Notes under the pieces: generated by a model
What the model was told of the DNA's origin: nothing
Database searches by the model: none
What the model saw: the letters and a program-made list of their open reading frames with translations, nothing else
Shown here: positions 8,328 through 17,800 of the stretch, one piece after another
Position numbering within the stretch: position 1 is the stretch's first letter
How the letters are laid out: each line of letters begins with the position of its first letter
Program-made: the position numbers and the translations under genes
Assembly (NCBI GenBank): GCA_019637265.1
Contig: JAHBVY010000001.1
Coordinates: 496,001-560,000, forward strand
Direction of reading: 5' to 3'
Source: Polyangiaceae bacterium
GTDB taxonomy: Bacteria; Myxococcota_A; Polyangia; Polyangiales; Polyangiaceae
Length of the DNA: 64,000 bases

Positions 8328-8414
8328 TCAGTCCGTGCACCTGATGGTGAGGCGCCTCGCCATCAGTCCGTGCACCTGACTACAGTGATGCTCACCGTCA
8401 GTCCGTGCACCTGA
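8328..8414 (+). repeat. three direct repeats of a 17-mer at exact 35-bp spacing
   Basis: TCAGTCCGTGCACCTGA occurs at 8328-8344, 8363-8379 and 8398-8414. The intervening 18-bp stretches differ, except that copies 2 and 3 share a following CTACAG. Too short and too few to be CRISPR. It lies in the 205-bp gap between the convergent HEAT and MJ0042/GYF genes. Confidence 0.85.
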
Positions 8415-8513
8415 CTACAGCGGCGGCGGCGTCGCAGCCCCCAAAAGCAGCTGGGGCGCCCGCGCCTCAATCAGCACGGTCGCCCCGGTTGCTCCACTCG
8501 CTGTCGCGTCGGC

Positions 8514-9860
8514 TCAGCCGGCGCGGCAGCGCATCGCGCACATGAGGTCACCCTCGGGGCAGGCGCACTTCTTGGGAGCCGGCTTGGGCGCGGGCGCTGG
8601 GGTCGGGCTCGCGGCGGGCTTGGGCGCGGGCGCCGCGGCTGGGGCAGCGGGCCCCGGCGCGGGCTTCGGGCGCGGCGCGGCTGCGGGCCGAGGGGCCGCC
8701 GCGGGCGCGGCCTTGGCGGCGGGCTCGGTCGGAGGCGGATCCTCTGCCACCGCGGTGCCGGTGGCAGGCGCCTCCGCCGTGACGGTGGGCGTGGGTGCCG
8801 GCGCGGGCTCGGCGGTGGTCGCCGCCGCGGTGGCGGTGGTCGCGGTGGGTGTGGGGGCCGTGGCCTCCTTATCCCCGCCGCCCGAGGTCGCGATGATGGC
8901 GCCCGCGATCACCAGGGCCGCGAAGCCGAGCCCACCGGCGATGAAGAGCCCGGTGCGGTTCTTCGCGGGGGGCGCTTCGGCGGCGGCAGCGGCGATGGCC
9001 GGGGCCTCCAGGCCACCCCCGAGCGGGCTGCCGAGCCCGAGCGGGCTGCCGAGCCCGAGCGGCGACGAACCGAGCAGCGGGTTCTCCGCGACGGGCGCGC
9101 TGCTGCCCACCTGCGAGGTGAGCGCCTTCAGATCGATGAGGCCCGAGTCCTCCTTCACCGACGGGCTGGCGGTGCTCGCCGAGGTGCTCTTCTCGGCGGT
9201 GAGGGCGCTCAGCGAGAAGAGCACGCTCGACTCGTTGCGAGCGCCGGTCGGCTGCGGCGCGGGCTCGTCTTGCGGAGCGCTGGTGGTGACGTCCTCCTCA
9301 CTGCCCGCGGAGTCGAAGCCGCCGAACAGGTCGCTGGTGCCCGCCTTGGCGGCGGCCTTCGGTGGCTCGTTCGCCCAGGGGCTCGCGCTCACCCCAGCGT
9401 CGAACGGGCTGCTCGGCGCGCTCACGGCGGGAGCCGACGGGGCCGCGAAGGCTGGCGCTGGCGCCGCGGCCGGAGCGGGGGCCGACGCCGCGTGGAGCGC
9501 GTTCACGACCTCGTCCACCTCGCCGAGGGCACGCCAATCGCTCATGCCATCGGCCCAGATGAAGGTCTCCGCCGTGACCTCGCCGTTGTTGTAGGCGCTC
9601 ACCAGCTGGTCGAGCGTCATGCTGCGCTGGTCGTTGTCGCCGAAGTCGACGGAGTATTCACTCCCGCCGCCGCTCGGTTCGGGGGCGCCACCCGCGGCCT
9701 CCTGGCCTGCGTCCGCGGCGTACACGCTCGCGGGGCTGACCTTGCCGTCGATCACGATGGTCGTCCCGCACTTTCGGCAGCGGATCTTGGCGAGCCGGTC
9801 GGCCACCTTCTCGTCAGCGATGGAGTACTTCGCGGCACATGAGGGACAGGTGATCTTCAC
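8514..9860 (-). CDS. MJ0042 zinc-ribbon / GYF-domain membrane-anchored protein
   Basis: 448 residues. Residues 1-40 form an MJ0042-type zinc ribbon (CPSCAAKYSI, RCRKCGTTI). Residues 78-135 resemble the bacterial GYF_2 domain (MTLDQLVSAYNNGEVTAETFIWADGMSDW, with the aromatic core). A low-complexity region with tandem LGSPLGLGSPLGLGSPLGG follows. A single transmembrane helix sits near residue 310 (LFIAGGLGFAALVIAGAII). The C-terminal 120 residues are Ala/Pro/Thr-rich and end in a compact Cys cluster (KKCACPEGDLMCAMRCRAG). The architecture is common in myxobacteria, where such proteins are thought to be regulators or scaffolds; no enzymatic function is visible. It is convergent with the HEAT gene, with the start at the first zinc-ribbon Met. 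Confidence 0.85.
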   Translation of the reverse strand: MKITCPSCAAKYSIADEKVADRLAKIRCRKCGTTIVIDGKVSPASVYAADAGQEAAGGAPEPSGGGSEYSVDFGDNDQRSMTLDQLVSAYNNGEVTAETFIWADGMSDWRALGEVDEVVNALHAASAPAPAAAPAPAFAAPSAPAVSAPSSPFDAGVSASPWANEPPKAAAKAGTSDLFGGFDSAGSEEDVTTSAPQDEPAPQPTGARNESSVLFSLSALTAEKSTSASTASPSVKEDSGLIDLKALTSQVGSSAPVAENPLLGSSPLGLGSPLGLGSPLGGGLEAPAIAAAAAEAPPAKNRTGLFIAGGLGFAALVIAGAIIATSGGGDKEATAPTPTATTATAAATTAEPAPAPTPTVTAEAPATGTAVAEDPPPTEPAAKAAPAAAPRPAAAPRPKPAPGPAAPAAAPAPKPAASPTPAPAPKPAPKKCACPEGDLMCAMRCRAG

Positions 9861-9944
9861 GATGATCCTTCTCGGGTGCTGAGGCGCTGGGGGCGCCCCA
9901 GGCCTACGGGCTGGTTCGCTGGGGGCAAACGGGGTGATCGGCGA

Positions 9945-10005
9945 TGCGGTGATCGAGCTGCGGTGGTCGATCGAAACTGCGGTGATCGAGGGTGCGGTGA
10001 CCGAA
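9945..10005 (+). repeat. four iteron-like copies of TGCGGTGATCGAG
   Basis: Copies begin at 9945 (exact), 9959 (TGCGGTGGTCG), 9978 (exact) and 9993 (TGCGGTGACCGAA). A regulator array upstream of the MJ0042/GYF gene is possible but unproven. Confidence 0.6.
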
Positions 10006-10382
10006 CGCGACGGGGAGCTTTTGCTGGGAAGCCGCCCCGCGCGCCGCGCGGTGGCGTCACCACGCGAGGCACGATCGAGGGCTTGGCATCGTAGAGCACA
10101 AAGTGTGCGGGGCTTCTAGCGCTTGTGAGAACTTTTGGGGTGAGTCGGGGAGCGGCAGACGCCGCCAGGGTGGCTCGCAGGCTTTGAGGAAGGCTCGAGG
10201 AGCCGGGTCTCGAGCGCTGCGTGCCTCGGCCGGCGCCGGGCCGCGAGCCTATCAAAGTGGGGCCGCGATTTGCAGCCCAGCTCACGAGAAATCTTAGCAG
10301 CGACCGGCCAGTGACGCCCGCGCCGCGTCGCTCGGTGCGAGCCTGGGCAGCCAGGCGCTCGATGCGCGCGGCGCCGCTCGAG

Positions 10383-10401
10383 CGCGGTGCCGTCCAACCC
10401 C
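10383..10401 (-). repeat. dispersed 19-bp element, copy 2
   Basis: Reverse complement of GGGGTTGGACGGCACCGCG, exact. Lies in the divergent region upstream of deoC. Confidence 0.8.
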
Positions 10402-10713
10402 ATGAACCGAGGGACCTGCCCGCGCCTGCCCGCGCTCGGCGTGACTCGTCAGGTGGGAGCTCGTGACCTGGGGGCATCCCTCTTTAAACGCGCCAACCCT
10501 GGGAAGGCTTTGGAACACGGCTAAAAAGTTGCACCTGCGCCGCACGCGTCCGGGTCGTGTTCCTCCCGCGCGCCTGGTCGCGATGCCTGGACGCTCGCGC
10601 GGCGCCTCGGGCGTCTCGCCGCGTGTCGGGTCCTGGCAGCTGGTCGACGCCACGTGGTCGTGACCGATTCGTCGCATGTGATTTCGCCGCGGGGCGTCGT
10701 AGGGTCGGGGCAG

Positions 10714-11616
10714 ATGACGACAGCCGCTCAGGAGTGGAGCTCACCTCCGGTCGATCGGGTGATGGTGGAGGCGCGCGCCGCGGCGCTGGGGTGCCGCAGC
10801 ATCAAGACCGACGCGAAGCGGGTCGGGCTCGGCCTCGCGATCTCGATGATGGACCTCACCACCCTCGAGGGCGCCGACACCCAGGGGAAGGTGCTGGCCC
10901 TTTGCCGCAAGGCAATTCAGCCGGACGTGCGGCGCCCGAGCGTCGGGCCCGTGGCGGCGGTGTGCGTGTACCCGAGCCTGGTGCGGGTGGCGCGCGCGGC
11001 CCTCGCGGGCAGCCCGGTGCGCGTCGCCAGCGTCGCCACGGCGTTCCCCAGCGGGCAGTCCGCGCTGGAGGTGAAGCTCGAGGACACGCGCCGCGCGGTG
11101 GGGGACGGCGCCCACGAGATCGACATGGTGATCGACCGCGGCGCGTTCTTGAGCGGCGAGCTAGGGCGCGTCGCTGACGAGATCGCCCAGGTGAAGACCG
11201 TGTGCGGGGCGGCGCACCTGAAGGTGATCCTCGAGACGGGGGAGCTCGGCTCCTACGACAACATCCGCCGCGCGAGCGATCTGGCGATCGCGGCCGGCGC
11301 CGACTTCATCAAGACCTCCACCGGGAAGATCGAGCCGGCGGCGACGCCCGCCTCCACCCTGGTGATGCTGGAGGCGATCCGCGATCATTTTTTCCGTACG
11401 GGTATTCGTATCGGGATGAAGCCGGCGGGCGGCGTGCGCACCAGCAAGCAGGCGCTCCACTACCTGGTGCTCGTGAAGGAGACGCTGGGCGACGATTGGC
11501 TGACCCCCGAGCTTTTCCGCATCGGCGCCAGCACGCTCCTAAACGACGTGCTGATGCAGCTCGCCAAGCTCGAGGGTGGCGCCTATGAGGCGGCGGAGTA
11601 TTTCACCCGCGACTGA
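10714..11616 (+). CDS. deoC: deoxyribose-phosphate aldolase
   Basis: Cytosolic class I aldolase splitting 2-deoxyribose-5-phosphate into acetaldehyde and glyceraldehyde-3-phosphate. From the ATG at 10714 it has 300 residues. DeoC landmarks are GCRSIKTDAKRVG, VAAVCVYPSLV, HEIDMVIDRG, the Schiff-base segment ADFIKTSTGKIEP, and GMKPAGGVR near the C-terminus. An in-frame start 60 bp upstream adds residues without similarity, and GTCGGGGCAG sits just before the chosen ATG. It is slightly longer than the ~220-260-residue common form, as in other long DeoC proteins. The next genes are an aldehyde dehydrogenase and a truncated relative, so the acetaldehyde can be oxidised at once. The three appear to form an operon for deoxynucleoside use. 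Confidence 0.95.
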   Translation: MTTAAQEWSSPPVDRVMVEARAAALGCRSIKTDAKRVGLGLAISMMDLTTLEGADTQGKVLALCRKAIQPDVRRPSVGPVAAVCVYPSLVRVARAALAGSPVRVASVATAFPSGQSALEVKLEDTRRAVGDGAHEIDMVIDRGAFLSGELGRVADEIAQVKTVCGAAHLKVILETGELGSYDNIRRASDLAIAAGADFIKTSTGKIEPAATPASTLVMLEAIRDHFFRTGIRIGMKPAGGVRTSKQALHYLVLVKETLGDDWLTPELFRIGASTLLNDVLMQLAKLEGGAYEAAEYFTRD

Positions 11617-11663
11617 TTCGGCGAGCGCGCGGCCCCCCTGGGACGCGCGTGAGAGGTGACCTG

Positions 11664-13160
11664 ATGAGCATCAAGCTGGCTACGTCCCAACCCCCCGCGC
11701 CTTCGCGCCGTGAGCTCCGCTTCGGCGCGGCCTGGCCGTACTCCCCCGCGAAGGAGGGCACCGGCCCGGTGCGCCTCCGGGAGCGCTATGAGCACTTCAT
11801 CGGCGGCGAGCGGCGCGCGCCCGAAGGGGGCGTGTATTACGCAACCGTGAGCCCGGCGACCGAGGAGCCGCTCGCCGAGGTGGCGCGCGGCGACGAGGCG
11901 GACGTGGAGCGCGCGGTCCACGCGGCGCGCCAGGCGTTCGAGCCCTGGAGCCGGCTCCCCGGGCTCGAGCGCGGGAAGTACCTGTTCCGCATCGCGCGGG
12001 CGATCCAAGAGCGGGCGCGGGAGCTGGCCATCGTGGAGTCGATGGACGGCGGCAAGCCGATCAAGGAGAGCCGCGACTTCGACGTGCCCCAAGCGGCGCA
12101 GACCTTCTTCTACTACGCGGGTTGGGCAGATAAGCTGACGCATGCCTTCCACGGGCGTCCGGTGCGGCCGCTCGGGGTGGCCGGGCAGATCATCCCCTGG
12201 AATTTCCCGCTGCTCATGGCCGCGTGGAAGCTCGCGCCGGCGCTCGCCTGCGGCAACACGGTGGTGCTGAAGCCCGCCGAGACGACGCCGCTCACCGCGC
12301 TGCTCTTGAGTGAGATCATCGAGGCGGCGGAGCTGCCGCCCGGCGTGGTGAACGTGGTGACCGGCTTCGGGGACGCCGGCGCGGCCTTGGTGCGGCACCC
12401 CGGCGTCGACAAGGTAGCCTTCACCGGCTCCACGGCGGTGGGCAAGCAGATCCAGAAGGCGCTGGCCGGCACGCGTCGCCGCCTCACGTTGGAGCTGGGC
12501 GGCAAGGGAGCGCACCTCGTGTTCCAGGACGCGCCGCTCGATCAGGCGGTGGAGGGCGTGATTCAAGGCATCTTCTTCAACCAGGGTCACGTGTGCTGCG
12601 CTGGCTCACGGCTCTTGGTGGAGGAGTCGATCGCCGACGCGCTGCTCGTGAAGCTCAAGGCGCGGATCCAGACCTTGAACGTCGGTGATCCGCTCGACAA
12701 GAACACCGACATCGGCGCCATCAACTCCAAGGAGCAGCTGGAGCGCATCCAGGCCTTGGTGGCGGCGGGCGAGGCGGAGGGCGCCGAGCGCTACAGCGCG
12801 CCGCTCCCGGTGAAGGAGCGCGGCTACTTCTTCCCGCCCACGGTGTTCACGCGGGTGGCGCAGTCGAGCCGCCTGGCGCAGGAGGAGATCTTCGGGCCGG
12901 TGCTCAGCGTGCTCACTTTCCGCACGGAATCAGAGGCGGTGGAGAAGGCGAACAACACCTTCTACGGCCTCTCCGCGGGGATTTGGACCAACAAGAGCGC
13001 GCGCGTGTTCGACCTGGCGGGCAAGCTGGAGGCGGGCGTGGTGTGGGGCAACACCTACAACCAGTTCGATCCCTCGAGCCCGTTCGGCGGCTACAAGGAG
13101 AGCGGCTTCGGTCGCGAAGGCGGTCGTCAGGGGCTCGCCTCGTATCTGCACGTGGGGTGA
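11664..13160 (+). CDS. NAD(P)-dependent aldehyde dehydrogenase
   Basis: 498 residues of the classical aldehyde dehydrogenase superfamily, oxidising an aldehyde to the acid. Visible landmarks are the IIPWNFPLLM cofactor segment, KPAETTPLTAL, FTGSTAVGK, LELGGKG with the general-base Glu, GHVCCAGSRL with the catalytic Cys, and EEIFGPVLSV. I chose the ATG at 11664 because an AGGTGA ribosome site lies 6 bp upstream and overlaps an alternative GTG at 11649. It starts 48 bp after deoC and ends 3 bp before the next gene. In this deoC context acetaldehyde is the likely substrate, though the family is broad. The first ~40 residues before the family core are unusual. Confidence 0.93.
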   Translation: MSIKLATSQPPAPSRRELRFGAAWPYSPAKEGTGPVRLRERYEHFIGGERRAPEGGVYYATVSPATEEPLAEVARGDEADVERAVHAARQAFEPWSRLPGLERGKYLFRIARAIQERARELAIVESMDGGKPIKESRDFDVPQAAQTFFYYAGWADKLTHAFHGRPVRPLGVAGQIIPWNFPLLMAAWKLAPALACGNTVVLKPAETTPLTALLLSEIIEAAELPPGVVNVVTGFGDAGAALVRHPGVDKVAFTGSTAVGKQIQKALAGTRRRLTLELGGKGAHLVFQDAPLDQAVEGVIQGIFFNQGHVCCAGSRLLVEESIADALLVKLKARIQTLNVGDPLDKNTDIGAINSKEQLERIQALVAAGEAEGAERYSAPLPVKERGYFFPPTVFTRVAQSSRLAQEEIFGPVLSVLTFRTESEAVEKANNTFYGLSAGIWTNKSARVFDLAGKLEAGVVWGNTYNQFDPSSPFGGYKESGFGREGGRQGLASYLHVG

Positions 13161-13163
13161 GCG

Positions 13164-14090
13164 ATGACGGACGGCACAGCAGGCAATGGCGTGGCGGAGC
13201 GACCCATGAGGCTCTCGGTGAAGAAGACCTGGAAGATGTACATCGGCGGCGCCTTCGTTCGGAGTGAGTCGGGGCACACGCTGACTACCGGAGCTGAGGC
13301 TGGCGGAGCTGCAGCGACCGGAGCTCAGTCGCAGGAGGTCATCTGCCGTGGCTCGCGCAAGGACGTGCGCGACGCGGTGAAGGCGGCGCTCGGGGCGCAG
13401 CCCTCCTGGCGCGGCAAGAGCGCTTACCTCCGCGGTCAGATTTTGTACCGCCTGGCGGAGGTGATGGAGTCGCGTCGCGAGGAGCTCGAAGAGCGCCTGC
13501 TCCGCGGCGGCGCGGAGGCGAAGGCGGCGACGCGCGAGGTGGACACCGCCATCGATCGGGTGGTGACGTTCGCGGGCTGGAGCGACAAGTACCAGAGCCT
13601 GCTCGCCAGCAGTAACCCAGTGGTGGGGCCGCATTTCGGCTTCTCGGTGCCGGAGCCGGTGGGCGTGGTGGGCATCGTGGCGCCGAGCCGGCCGAGCTTG
13701 CTCGGGCTGGTCGGCGCGGTGTGCCCCGTGGTGGTGAGCGGGAACACCGCGGTGGTGCTGGTCAGTGAAGCGGACCCCATCACGGCCCTCACCCTGGCCG
13801 AGTGCTTCGCGACCAGCGACTTCCCCGGCGGGGTGGTGAACCTCTTGACGGGGCTCGGCGCGGAGCTGATCGAGCCCTTGGTGCGCCACAAGGGGGTGCG
13901 GGCGCTCGATCTGTGGGGGGTGGAGGACGAGCGCGCGCGGCAGCTGGAGGCGTTCGCCGCCGACAGCGTGAAGCGCGTGACGCGGCGGATCTACGAGGAG
14001 ATCGACTGGTACGACGCGGCCGCGAGTGGCCTCGGCTTCATCGAGCCGTTCCTCGAGACCAAGACGGTGTGGCACCCGATGGGCGTGTGA
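13164..14090 (+). CDS. truncated aldehyde-dehydrogenase-like protein without the catalytic half
   Basis: 308 residues matching only the N-terminal cofactor domain of aldehyde dehydrogenases: KMYIGGAFVRSESG, WRGKSAYLRGQILYRLAEV, PEPVGVVGIVAPSRPSLLGLV, FPGGVVNLLTG. It then ends WDLWGVED-like and GLGFIEPFLETKTVWHPMGV, with no catalytic Cys, no LELGG segment and no EEIFGP. The reading frame is intact and codon use is normal, so it looks like a maintained protein rather than debris. It begins 3 bp after the full-length enzyme, suggesting co-translation and perhaps a partner subunit. Residues ~36-52 carry an inserted TGAEAGGAAATGAQSQ linker encoded by TCAG/CTGA-rich DNA. Truncated partners next to a full enzyme after deoC also occur in actinobacteria, as I recall. 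Confidence 0.8.
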   Translation: MTDGTAGNGVAERPMRLSVKKTWKMYIGGAFVRSESGHTLTTGAEAGGAAATGAQSQEVICRGSRKDVRDAVKAALGAQPSWRGKSAYLRGQILYRLAEVMESRREELEERLLRGGAEAKAATREVDTAIDRVVTFAGWSDKYQSLLASSNPVVGPHFGFSVPEPVGVVGIVAPSRPSLLGLVGAVCPVVVSGNTAVVLVSEADPITALTLAECFATSDFPGGVVNLLTGLGAELIEPLVRHKGVRALDLWGVEDERARQLEAFAADSVKRVTRRIYEEIDWYDAAASGLGFIEPFLETKTVWHPMGV

Positions 14091-14100
14091 CGCCCGGACG

Positions 14101-14190
14101 GAGCACGTCAAGTCAGTGACGCTGACAGCGTCTCAGTCACCCAGGGTGAGCTGCAAGTCAGTAGCCCTGACAGTATCTCAGTCACCCATG
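14101..14190. repeat. pair of degenerate GTCAGT...CAGTCACCCA repeats in a convergent gene gap
   Basis: GTCAGTGACGCTGACAGCGT followed by CTCAGTCACCCA recurs about 45 bp later as GTCAGTAGCCCTGACAGTAT followed by CTCAGTCACCCA. The second copy overlaps the end of the convergent J-domain gene. Confidence 0.7.
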
Positions 14191-14717
14191 GCGAACAGCG
14201 CCAGGTCGATGGCGTCGATGCGCTCCTCTAACCCGGGGTTCGCGCCGTCGAGGTAGAGCGCGAGCTGGAGCTCGCGCTTGGCCGCTTGCAGGTCGCCCTG
14301 AGTGAGGTGTTCTTCGGCGCGGCGCGCGTGCAGCTTCGCGGCGGGGCGCTGGCAGAGCTCTTCCAGCGTGGTGATGTGGCTCATGCCGAGCGGTGGCCCC
14401 TGTGGCAGCTCGCCGTCCTGCAAGCGGACGTGGCCGCGCGCCAACGCCAAGTCGTACTTCGACCTGAGCGGTGGATCCATCAGCACCCGATAGGCCTCGG
14501 CGCCGCGACGGAACACGCGCCGCACCAGGGCGAGCTCCTGCTCGCTGGCGCCGCCGTGGCGATCGGGGTGAAACGCCAAGGCGAACTCGTGGAACGCCGC
14601 CTTGATGGCGGCGTCATCGGCGATTTCGAGCACCCCGAGCAGCTCATAGTAAGAGGCGTCGTCGAGGATCTCGTTCCAATGCGCGAGCAGCGCCTGCGAG
14701 TCACTGGGGGGGGTCAT
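14178..14717 (-). CDS. J-domain (DnaJ-type) co-chaperone
   Basis: 179 residues from the ATG at 14717. The first ~75 residues form a J-domain: SYYELLGVLEIADDAAIKAAFHEFALAFHPDRHG with the Hsp70-stimulating HPD tripeptide, then AYRVLMDPPLRSKYDLALARG. The C-terminal ~90 residues are helical and resemble a tetratricopeptide pair (HARRAEEHLTQGDLQAAKRELQLALYLDGANP). There is no Gly/Phe region or zinc-finger domain, so this is a type III J-protein, not canonical DnaJ. It lies 84 bp downstream of the Hsp70-like gene on the same strand, making it that protein's likely dedicated partner. A start 42 bp further upstream is possible but adds no recognisable sequence. Confidence 0.88.
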   Translation of the reverse strand: MTPPSDSQALLAHWNEILDDASYYELLGVLEIADDAAIKAAFHEFALAFHPDRHGGASEQELALVRRVFRRGAEAYRVLMDPPLRSKYDLALARGHVRLQDGELPQGPPLGMSHITTLEELCQRPAAKLHARRAEEHLTQGDLQAAKRELQLALYLDGANPGLEERIDAIDLALFAMGD

Positions 14718-14801
14718 GGCGCCGCGTGCCCGCAGCATACCGCGAGCTGGGCTCCGCACCGCGAACGCTCGGCGCTTCGTGCCTCCATCGCGAGCACGGT
14801 G

Positions 14802-17800
14802 TCACATCGCGTGCGCTTGATGTCGCGCCTGCATGGCGGCTATTTCGTGATTCTCGGGGAGGCCCACCAGGCGGATCACGGCGCTGGTGGACTGACCCGT
14901 GCGGGTGTCCCGCGCGCTCACGTTCAAGAGGCCGCTCGCGTCGAGGGCGAAGGTGACGGCGATCGACACCTGACCGCGCTGCGCGGGGCGGAGCCCGGAC
15001 AGCTCCAGCTCCCCGAGCAGGGTGTTCTCGTAGAAGCGATCGGACTCACCTTGGCCGACGCGGAGTCGTACGGTGGTCTGATTGTCACGTGCCGTGACGA
15101 ACTCGCGCGTCTCCTCGCAGGGGACCGGCGTGTTGCGCGTGATGATGCGATCGCAGTAGCCGCTCACGGTCTCGACGCTGAGGCTGAGCGGGGTGACGTC
15201 GACGAGCAGCGGGGCGGCGACCTCGGGCTGGGCTCCGTAGTGCGGGCTCGCGATTGGGCTCGGCAGCTCGCGGATCGCGGGTGGCGCGGCCGCCATCGCG
15301 GCGCCCACTTGATGCGTCAACGCGGGTGGCCCCGGCGGCGGGGGCGGCGCGTACTGCGGCGGCGGCGCGTGCTGTGGCACCACTTGGAGCGGCGCGGTGA
15401 CCTGCTGCGGTGCGGCCACGTGCTGCGCCATGAGCGGCGTGGTGCCGAGACCTCGCGGCTCACGCAGCTCCTGAGGCGCCTCTCGCCGCACGGTCTGAGC
15501 GAAGTCCTGACGCGGCGGCGGGGGCGGCCCAGGGGGCGGCAGATCGGGGACGGGGAGCGCGTCCTCCAGCTCATGCTCCGCGTGCAGCCCGACGATGGAC
15601 TGACGAACGAGGGTCACCTCGTCGGTGGAGGTGGGCGCCGCGTACTCGCGGAGCTCGGCGGCGGTGCGGCTCTCGGGGCTGAAATCCGAGGGCAGCTCGA
15701 GCTCTCGGGTGGCGTTCAGATCGGTGAGCGGCTCGAGCAGCGCCGTGCGCTGGAGCTCGGGGCGTGAGGGGAGCGGGGGGCGACGTGGTGAGTCGATCGC
15801 CAGCGTCTGGTTGAGGTCGGGCCTCGAGGGCGCGCGGGCGGGCTCTGGTTCCATCGGGATCGCCAGGGCGGCCTCGACGCCGTCTTGGAGCGGATCTTCC
15901 GGGATCGCCAGGCTGGCCTCGGGGGGCAGCGCCTCGCTCGAGGAGGGCAGGGTTGGTTTGCCCTCACCGGGCATGATGAGCGGCAGGTTGCCGTACTTGG
16001 CCCGCAGCGCCTGCTCCTCGCCGGATGGGGCCGGCGCCTCGATCGGCGCCTGCTCCCGAGCGGGGGAGGGCGGTGGATCGGACCAGCCGCTGTCGACCAT
16101 GGAAGGCCGCGACGCGGACACCAGGGTGTTCGTCGGCACGGCGTCCCCCAGGCCGCTGGCGGTGGGCATGCGCTCGCGTGGTGGCTCCAGCTCGGGCCCC
16201 AGCCCCTGGCCGGTGGGCATGCGATCGCGTGGTGGTCCCAGCGCCGAGCCGAGGCCTTGGCCCGTGGGGATGCGTCCACGAGCCGCCGCGGCGTCGGGGC
16301 CCAGGCCCTTTCCCGTGGGGAAACGCCCGCGCGCCGCCTCGGCGTCGGGGCCCAGGCCCTTGCCGGTGGGGATGCGCCCGCGCGCGCCGAGGCCAGCCAC
16401 CGTCCCAGGCGGCGGACCGCCGAGGCCCATGCCGGTGGTCTGACGGCGCCGCGTGGCGCCCGGGCCCTCCGCGGTGTGTGGCACGGGCTCCTGACCATCA
16501 GGGGGTTGTACGACCACCGGGGGCAGGGTGCTGCGCCGGCGGCCAGGGGGCACTGTCTTGGGTCTGACGCCGGGGGAGGTCTGGCTCCCGGGGCGAACAC
16601 CTGGGTCGGTGCGACGCCGCGGCGGCAGCGGCGGCGGCTCCGAGCGGGGGTGACCCGACTCGAGCTGGACCGTCTCGGCGAAGGCCTTGCGAGCGGGCAC
16701 CGGTGGCCGCGGGATCTCCGCGCGGCGCCGCTCGGCGCCGGTGAGGGCGCTCGCCTGGATCGCGGCGCCGATCGCCACCACCTCGTCTGGGTTCATGTGG
16801 TCGAGTGGCGCGCGCCCGAAGAACCGCTCCACTTGCTCGCGCACCTGGGGGATCCGCGTGGAACCACCCACCAGGAGCACCTGATCGAAGGCGCGCGGAT
16901 CGACGCGCGCCATCGCGAGCGCCTCCTGACACACGTCGAAGGTGCTCGCGATGAGCGGCGCGCTGAGCTCCTCGAACTCCCGGCGCGTCATCGAGAAATC
17001 GAGCGCGAGCGGCCGCCCCGCGGCGCCGTGCGCCACCTCCTCCACCCGCACGGCGGCGCGCGGTTGCCCCGTGAGGTCGATTTTAAGCTGCTCGGCGGCG
17101 GCGCGCAGCCGCTCGAAGCCCTGCGGATCTTCCCGCAAGTCCACCCGGTGCTGCGCGAGGCACGCCTCCGCCATCCGCTCGGCGATCAGGAGGTCGATGT
17201 CATCGCCGCCCAAGAAGGTGTTGCCCGCCGTGGCCAACACCTCGAACACGTTGCCCGACAGATCGAGCAGGGTGACGTCGAACGTCCCGCCGCCAAAGTC
17301 GTAGATCGCGATCCGCTCCGAGCTGCCCTTGCCGTAGCCGTACGCCAGGGCGGCGGCGGTCGGCTCGTTCAGGATGCGCAAGACCTCCAGCCCGGCGACG
17401 CGGCCCGCCACCTTGGTGGCGGCGCGCTGAAGGTCGTTGAAGTTCGCTGGCACCGTGATGACGGCGCGATCCACCCCCGCGCCGAGCGCCTCCTCCGCGG
17501 TGGCCTTGGCCTTGCGCAGCACGAAGGCGCTGATCTCCGGCAGCGTGTACGTCTCCCCGCGCGCGACCACCAGCGCCGCCTGGCCTGGCCCTTCGCGCAT
17601 GGGGAAGGGGAAGCGCCCGCGCGCGCGGCGCACCTCCTCACTGTCCCAGGAGCGCCCGATCAAGCGCTTGATGGAGTAGATGGTGTTGCTCGCGTCGTTC
17701 AGGCGCCGCTCCTTCGCCTGCCGCCCGACGAGCACGTTGCCTGCCGGGTGGAACGACACCACCGACGGGATCAGCCGCTCGCCCGCGCCATCCGCGATGG

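Larger units (their letters stand above)
9861..10713. other. 853-bp divergent intergenic region with iteron-like repeats
   Basis: No gene I can support. It separates the minus-strand MJ0042/GYF gene from plus-strand deoC and so should hold both promoters. It contains the iteron-like cluster at 9945-10005, an inverted copy of the dispersed 19-mer at 10383-10401, and a lower-GC patch near 10480-10530 (CTTTAAACG, GGCTAAAAAGTTG). I see no DnaA boxes. Confidence 0.5.

Noticed and set aside
8328..8414. Mini CRISPR array
   Set aside because: 17-bp repeats with 18-bp intervals and only three units; no cas genes in the window.
10500..10545. Sigma-54 promoter upstream of deoC
   Set aside because: GGAACACGGCTAAAAAGTTGC has a GG-to-GC spacing that is too long for the -24/-12 pattern.
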